DNA from: Neolentinus lepideus HHB14362 ss-1
Taxonomy: Eukaryota > Basidiomycota > Agaricomycetes > Gloeophyllales > Gloeophyllaceae
NCBI GenBank assembly: GCA_001632425.1
Contig: KV425572.1
Location: forward strand, 338,566-402,565
DNA length: 64,000 nucleotides
Reading direction: 5' to 3'
Numbering within the stretch: position 1 is the stretch's first letter; every line of letters starts with the position of its first letter. Below are positions 57,906 to 64,000 of this stretch, piece by piece. The position numbers were made by a program, and so were the translations under genes. The notes beneath the pieces were generated by a model that saw only the letters and a program-made list of their open reading frames with translations, did not search any database and was not told the origin of the DNA.

Positions 57906-59344
57906 ATGTGATATTTTGACATAGCTCAAAATGGAATAGGAAAGGTTATCTTCAGCATTAACTGGTGCAATTTGCCAAAATATAACAAACTATTGCCCGA
58001 TGTAGTAATTCTTTTTCAACTTCAAAAAATATGATCTTTAAATCATGTGACCCCTGCCAGGATAATCCCTTTTGAGGCGCTGCAAGAGCTTATATGGTGG
58101 TAACTGCTTTAAATGGGCACAAAAGATTTATTTTTACCCTTGCAAAAGTATTTGCGAAGGTAATGGCAAAGATAACCTTCGGCATCTCATTTTGAGACTG
58201 TTTAAAATATTGTATTTTGAGCCCTCTACTGTTGGAGACCTAGTAGTTGGACACCCTACACTGTATGCCTTGCCCTACCTGCTATATCCCACATATCAGT
58301 TCCATTCCACCTGCAAAATGTTGGCATACATTGTGTTTATCATTCCCAAGTAGCTCTGTATTTTTGTGTACAATACAGCTGAGTGTAGAAATATTCTATT
58401 TTTGTCATAGCCTTTGGGGCACAGGACTATGTACTCAGACAGCATATATAGCACCTGTTTCTGCATCCCAACCCAGCCTTAAACTTTGCATACCATGTCC
58501 CCTAATTTGCTGGACTATAGTTCAGTACATTTGAGGGATGAATGAGAGCATAAACAGAGGATACAAATTGTGCCCAAACCCCAATATCATGCAAGCTGAG
58601 GAACATGTCGGAAATTTCCGAACTGCCCTTGCAAGGCCCGGCAAGGCTAACTATTCTCTGAGAATGCCCGGATCATTATAATGGTCTTGCCATGGGCCTT
58701 GCCATGGACTTCTAAGGTCCAAATATCATGGAATTGCCTTGTCAGGTCATGGCAAGACAGTCTCAAGGTCCTCAAGACTTTTCCCTTGCAAGGTGAATTG
58801 GGTTTTACTGACACATTCAGGTTGTATCTGCTGCAGGACACAGCTACTCTCATCCTAATGCTACTCAGACTTCATCATTTAGGTCAGATAGATGATACAC
58901 ACAGCCCAAATGAGCCAATCCCCAACTGACATCAACATCTTCCTTTTAGTTTTTCGACCCTCCACTTCTGCTGCAGATGCACCTTGACCCAGGTCCCCAA
59001 TCCCCCACCATGCTGACAAAATTAATGAAAAAATACCTTTGAGTACCTTCACTATATCTCAAACCACTCACATCACTTCTTGAGGCCAGCAGTCAGAGAG
59101 GACACAATAAGAGGCTTTGAAGTCAGGGAGGTCCAGTTGACTGACATTTCACAAGTGGCCATCTTGTTGGCATCATAACGATGATAAATGGAGATCAATT
59201 TTGTTGTTCAGAGTCTCATATGAGAGCCAAGATCATGTAGAATTGAATAGAGTGTACCCGGAGACAGCACAACACCATGGTGGATGGCGAGAATGAGAGG
59301 ACTGTAAAAGGCGGTGGCGCGCGGAACACGAAACATCAAAAACG

Positions 59345-59440
59345 GAGAACTCCAGTAGAATGTATTCCTAAATATAACCATTTTGATATCCCTTCTGATC
59401 AACCTTTTGCGGGGTCCAAAAGAGTGCAACTCCCGAAGTG
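59345..59440 (-). repeat. Right terminal inverted repeat of the CACTA-like element
   Basis: Reverse-complement partner of 57810-57905, sharing the outer block AAAAGAGTGCAACTCCCGAA and, further in, GATCAACCTT and CCTAAATAT. Confidence 0.7.
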
Positions 59441-59443
59441 TGG

Positions 59444-59986
59444 TCAATACGTATGTCTGCTGTGCCGAACCCGGAGCTCACATGGAGTGTACAGTTCATA
59501 TGCGATTTAGGCGCCCGTCGCATCCACCCTGGATGCAGCTGATGGAGTTCGAGAGGCCTTCGGCGGGCGTCTAAGTCGTCAGACAGTCAAGGGGGCGCAG
59601 CTCCTGTTGCTCCCTTAAGACCAACTTGCAGGCATTGCCTTAGTGCGCCGTATTCGGCGAGCTCTCAGGCATGTTCGTAAGTACTTGTCTTCGATGGTTC
59701 ACCGCGTCGCCGTCTCTAGCCGGATAACGGGCATAATTACCAGCGAGGAGTAAATCCTACGACTCCCGAGTCGGGTTTGGCATATATAACCGCCTTCTCG
59801 GATCTCCAGACATGAAACTACGCCGCAAATGCACCGCACGTCTTGACACCTGAATCACCAACACGAACAGCGTGTCTCTGACGATGATTCGGTTCCATTC
59901 CATCGGGTATACGGAAATTACCTCCGGAATCCTGCTCTTTAAAACGACGACTGTGTGTGTGGCTGTGGACACAGACTCAGCCCTCA
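59444..59986. other. Intergenic, upstream of the secreted oxidoreductase
   Basis: About 540 bases. CATATATAACC near 59780 is a TATA-like candidate about 200 bases upstream of the start codon. No gene recognised. Confidence 0.4.
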
Positions 59987-62431
59987 ATGCTCTCCTTCGC
60001 ATTGTTCACGCTTTGCGCATTAGCTCAAGGCTCTCTAGCCACTGAAGTAGCGCAACTCCGACTGTCAGAGACTGACTTGCTCAAGGAGCTCTCAGACAGA
60101 GTCGAAGGTAGACTATATGCCGGAGTTCCTTTCGCTCAGCCTTGCTGGTCCAATTTCAAGTCCTCAACCTGCGAGTCAATAAAGAAAAACTACTTGAACG
60201 AAAGTAGGTACCCTACTTTCAGTTCTCTGCCAATTTCTCACCCAGAGCCGAGTAGCTTCCCGATTCGACACACTCGGCGGTTACATCAACACGCAATGGG
60301 AGACGTGTCAGGCTACTGGGCAGCAGTGCCTGCTTGACTGGGAAGATCCTCTGAATCCAGCTCCGCCCTCGTCCGAAACTTGTCAATTAGGAAGTATATC
60401 GGACCACTATGTGCGCATGGTCCTCCCTACGCCAGCCACCCTGCTCAGACCATGATTTAGATCGATGTCCGTAGAGCAGCCGATGTTGCTGCTGCCTTCG
60501 ACTTCTCAAGAAAGTCCGGTAGACCAATAATCGTGAAAAACACTGGGGTACGTCCTTGCACCCTTGCCACGGCCGCATGGGTGAAGCCTGATTTTTGTTA
60601 GCATGATTACAAAGGTCGCAGCAGTGCACCCGGGTCTGTGGCTCTATGGGTGAGAACTAAGTCGAGACCATATTCCTTCCACGTGCTGATTGGGCCTTTT
60701 AAATAGACACATAATCTGAAGAATGTATGTTTATTTCCTGATCTGCAAAGTGATGCACTGATCTCTGCTGCAAAGATATCGTACGATGCCCAATTTGTTC
60801 CTGAAGGGTGTGTGAGACCGTACCCAGGCGTTACGATGGGGGTGAGTCTTCGTCTGCCTGGTGGCAGTGATCGACTGCCCTAACTCGTTCATGACAGGCA
60901 GGTATCCAATGGGGAGATGCCTATGAATTTGCAGAAGCACATAACATTACTCTTGTAGGAGGTCTGTCTAAATCGTATTACGGTACGATCAACGGACTGA
61001 AAGCATATGATCTGTTAGGTAGCGATAAAGGTGTCGGCACGTCGGGTGGATGGCTTATGGGCGGCGGTCATGGTGCCCTGACGAACACGATGGGCATGGG
61101 TGTCGATCGCGTGGTAGGTCGCTTTCGGAAGCTGCGGCGGTGGTACTCATGATTCGTACTCCCAGCTGCAATTCAAGGTTGTCACTCCTGATGGCGAGCT
61201 GAGGGTGGCGAATGCCTGCCAAAACGAGGATCTTTTCTTTGCATTGCGTGGCGGTATGTGCTAATCGGACAGCACCTCAGCTGTATGCCATTTTGACCCT
61301 GCATCTAAGGTGGTGGAGGCACTTATGGCGTTGTTTTGGAGAGCACGACGTTGGCATCACCCCCTGTAACTCTGCAAGTGTATGTGGTGCAATGGACAAA
61401 CTCCAACGCCACCCTTACGAGCGGCCTTTGGTCGGTACTTGTCGAAAATGGCCTGAAGTGGGCTGAAGAGGGTTGGGGAGGCTTCGTGGATGACAAATCT
61501 GCCATCTACATATCGCCGAACTTGGACACTGTTCGGGCCAATGCGTCCATGTCGCCACTAATTGCTTTTGGCGAGCAAGTCGTGAAAGACGGCATTGAAG
61601 GAGCGACATTGCTTGTACTCCAATTCCCCAGTTGGGGCACATTCTTCAATACGTTTGCGGGCGATAATTCTGCTGTATGTTCTGCTGTTCATCCACTGCA
61701 CCCTTCGCTTACCAACATTTACTTAAGGCCATTGGTGTCAATCTCGCACTGGCGTCGCGCCTCATACCGAAAGCCAACTTCCGGACCGCTGAAAATCGCT
61801 CGGATCTTCTCTTGGCACTGCTGAAATCCCATGACTTGACCCCTGGTCTTCGCTTCCTTATGAGCCCGCCGACATCGTATCCAGGGGATGGTAGTACCAG
61901 CGTGACCCCTGCGTGGCGCGATTCTGTCTATCACATCACTCTGATTTCCACTTGGAACTGGAATGCAACGGCAGTTGAGAAGAAAGCCCAATATGATTTG
62001 TCTAGTCGTGCCATCTCATATCTGCGTGCTATAACACCGGATGCCGCATATAGTGTAAGTCATTGACTTGTTCCCACGGGCCACAGTAACTGAATTGCGC
62101 TTCAGAATGAAGCAGATGTTTACGAACCTAATCACGAGGGTCCGCATGTTCATGTCTTGCGTTGACATGATTGACTGATGCACATTTTAGTGGCGTTTTG
62201 GGGGAACAACTATGAAAGGTTGCTACAGATTAAACGAAAATAGTGAGTGCAAAATTGCTGCGGCGAGCAGTTGTTCATCATAATGATCTTAGTGACCCGG
62301 AGCAACTCCTTGATTGCTGGCACTGTGGTACGCTGCGTCCTCCTATATACGTTCCAAGGCACGGTTACTAACATTAACACATTATAGTGGGATGGAATCC
62401 TAATTCTCGTCGATTTGCGTGCTACCTCTAA
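59987..62431 (+). CDS. Secreted FAD-linked oxidoreductase (berberine-bridge/isoamyl-alcohol-oxidase type)
   Basis: The start MLSFALFTLCALAQGSLATE is a clear signal peptide. After the first intron comes SRFDTLGGYINTQWETCQAT and CLLDWEDPLNPAPPS. The FAD-binding PCMH-type domain includes AADVAAAFDFSRKSGRPIIV, then KNTGHDYKGRSSAPGSVALW with the His expected to hold FAD covalently, YDAQFVPEGCVRPYPGVTMG, AGIQWGDAYEFAEAHNITLV and VGTSGGWLMGGGHGALTNTM. The C-terminal BBE segment is split over two small exons and ends DPEQLLDCWHCVGWNPNSRR before TAA at 62429. Relatives such as Aspergillus MreA oxidise alcohols; the real substrate is unknown and members also occur in secondary metabolism, though no cluster is present here. 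Several introns are about 50 nt, including one at about 60961-61018 that must be removed to restore LVGGSDKGVGTSGGW. Confidence 0.9.
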
Positions 62432-63460
62432 AACTGAAGTGTGATTGTGTAGCCCCATCTTACGGAAGCGGGCACTCGTGGGTTGCAAAGAGGTCTATTG
62501 TGTCTCGACTGTCTCATGGACTTGGTCGGACGAATTATTGTATTAGTGGTGGTGTCTGTAGGACTCTAGCAGACTCTAGCGCTGTCGAGCAGGAATCTTC
62601 CAGGTTGGCGACTCGGACGATTTTCATTTTCTCGTCTTCCTGACCTCATACTCGTATTGTTCACTGTAGCTTACACCCATTTCATCTTGACCGTATCGTT
62701 TTCAACACTCTCCTGCCCTGCCACTGTATCATATGTCCTATTTAATCTTTTGACAAACATAAGTCTGCCTGACTGTGTGCATAGTACCTACGTAGGCGGA
62801 TTGCCTCGCACCTGCGTCTGAACCTTACTAAGGTTTTCACTCAAACCCGCCTAGTCATCTTAGGTTCCCTGTATGCATTAGACGAGGCTGGATTATAGTC
62901 CTGGCGTTCAACTCCGATCCCGCGGCGGACATATACGGATCCTCAGTGACACATAGGCGAAATCGCATCATTCGACTCGGACGCGACCTACAGCTACAGT
63001 CACCGTATGCTACGACACCTTCGATGTCATGCTATCCTGCGCATGACCGTTCCACACCATTCACGCTATCACCATTGGATTGAATTTCTTATGTGTCGAC
63101 GGCGCATAAGTGCAAGCGGTGGTGAGTGACTGATGGAGCCTCTCAGAGAACTGCAAACATGTAACGTGGTTGGTCGTACTTTAGAGGAGGAGGGAGATAT
63201 AGACAGTGATAGATGAGACTGAATATGAGGACGGCGAGGAATAGTACATTTATTTTTGAATGATTTTTTGACATATACACCGTTAGACATATCTACCGTA
63301 AGAGGAGGTCCGATCCGCTGGGCGAATACAGGCGGTGAGCATAATCACTCAAAGAAATAGGGTCTTTCACTGTCTGCTTGCAATATAGAGTCTGGGATTG
63401 ATTAAGGCTGGCAGTGTCATCGGAACGTGGGTCAGAGGATTAGCGCCCCGTATAAAACTA
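62432..63460. other. Intergenic, no gene supported
   Basis: About 1 kb downstream of the oxidoreductase. Only short frames without family features; no RNA gene or repeat recognised. Confidence 0.4.
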
Positions 63461-63982
63461 TCATTGGTCAAGGGCGCCTAAGGTAGAGCTAAGGTTAGGG
63501 TTAGGATGCCGGACCGACAAAGAAAAAGCCTGCCCAGCCCGAGGGCCGAAGCAGGTCTGGAAAATATTGTGCAAGTGCATGAGCCGAAGCCCATACAAAC
63601 CACGAGCTCCCTCTGAGGACAGGGTCGCCGTGCTATGGAAGTCTCCCGTAGCCCGTATTCCCAGGTATCTGAAGGAGAATACGCTCGCAAGGTAAGTATG
63701 AGGAAATGAGCTGGAACCCATCCTGTATTTATTAGAGTTGGCCTGCGCACGGACCAGTTCCCGCGCATCTTGGAGACGCAGTCCGAGAACAGCCCAAGGC
63801 AATTCAAGACTGTGGGTCACCATCATCTTAAAGCATTGCCCATGCCTAGATTGAGAACGAACGGATGCAGCTACATGTACTATACAAATGTTATCATCGC
63901 GAGCCTTTAGTGCGCAGCCCAGTGAGGAGGTCACCTTTGGAACATCTTCAATCCAGCCTGAGCTTCTTCCTTCGTTGACCAT
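63461..63982 (-). pseudogene. Possible non-LTR retrotransposon reverse-transcriptase remnant
   Basis: A minus-strand open frame (first methionine near 63982, stop near 63461) contains VFSFRYLGIRATGDFHST then EGARGLYGLRLM. This resembles the F-x-YLG-x...TG-x-F...A-x-x-L-x-x-L block near the end of reverse-transcriptase domains of LINE-type elements. Upstream residues do not show the catalytic DD motif, and the adjacent frame carries parallel open sequence, so a frameshifted, truncated remnant is likely if the call is right. The similarity is weak and may be coincidental. Confidence 0.3.
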
Positions 63983-64000
63983 CAGACGAGAGACTTCAGT

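Larger units (their letters stand above)
57810..59440. mobile_element. CACTA-like non-autonomous DNA transposon
   Basis: A 1,631-base element bounded by inverted terminal repeats of about 95 bases beginning CACTTCGGGAGTTGCACTCT on both ends (57810-57905 and 59345-59440, inverted). It is flanked by a 3-base direct repeat TGG (57807-57809 and 59441-59443). Termini starting CACT and a 3-base target duplication are features of the CACTA (CMC/EnSpm) superfamily. The interior is AT-rich, lacks a transposase frame, and holds many short CCTTGC/GCAAGG motifs around 58620-58800 that look like subterminal binding repeats. It lies 63 bases downstream of the tRNA-Ala gene. Confidence 0.7.

Noticed and set aside
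59987..62431. Secondary-metabolite cluster around the FAD-linked oxidoreductase
   Set aside because: No synthase, P450, transporter or regulator gene is seen next to it in the window.
63484..63503. Two TTAGGG-like repeats
   Set aside because: Only two units; too short to mark a telomere or an interstitial telomeric array.

Overview
The window is nuclear DNA of a filamentous basidiomycete, most likely an Agaricomycete. Nearly every gene is cut by many introns of about 50-70 nt with GTRNGT donors and short CAG/TAG acceptors. Genes are densely packed on both strands in head-to-head and tail-to-tail pairs. The gene content is fungal: NHA1-type antiporter, PEX24-family peroxin, basidiomycete-type 7TM protein, membrane-anchored GH35 galactosidase, EAF7, NOP12. 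All exon joins below were read by eye, so outer coordinates are firmer than internal ones. Open reading frames alone hide several genes here (RasGEF, UFD2, bL35m, histidine phosphatase), because the exons are short or the frame runs off the window.

Layout. 1-12.1 kb: left-truncated Ras GEF (-), EAF7 (+), PPWD1-type cyclophilin/WD40 (-), a gene-poor 2-kb gap with a tRNA-like sequence, a ZFAND2-type AN1 zinc-finger protein (-) and a histidine phosphatase (+) with an 8-nt micro-exon. 12.3-22 kb: mitochondrial ribosomal protein bL35 (-) head to head with the E4 ubiquitin ligase UFD2 (+), a weak hypothetical gene (-), a 7TM protein (+), an unrecognised conserved-looking protein (-) and a glutathione S-transferase (+), the last two separated by a MITE-like palindrome. 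22-27.2 kb: a tandem array of exon-intron-like units with a hairpin core, directly downstream of and on the same strand as a membrane protein with an acidic tail. 28.5-40.9 kb: small membrane protein (-), PEX24/dysferlin-domain peroxin (+) with a decayed duplicate of its last exon, a disordered Ser/Arg/Pro-rich protein (+), a cryptic minus-strand exon, NHA1-type Na+/H+ antiporter (+), and an FAD-dependent oxidoreductase (-). 40.9-45.1 kb: gene-poor. 45.1-57.2 kb: YEATS-domain protein (-) head to head with FEN1 (+), GH35 beta-galactosidase (+), NOP12 (-). 57.2-64 kb: tRNA-Ala, a CACTA-like non-autonomous transposon with a 3-bp target duplication, a secreted FAD-linked oxidoreductase (+), and a doubtful retroelement remnant at the right edge.

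Most genes are housekeeping (chromatin, ubiquitin, ribosome biogenesis, replication, ion and peroxisome homeostasis), and I see no metabolic cluster or defence island. The least explained structure is the 23.0-24.6 kb array: at least nine copies of a near-palindromic GC core, each beside a conserved minus-strand splice acceptor and followed by a splice-donor-like motif, in a higher-order pattern of short and long units.
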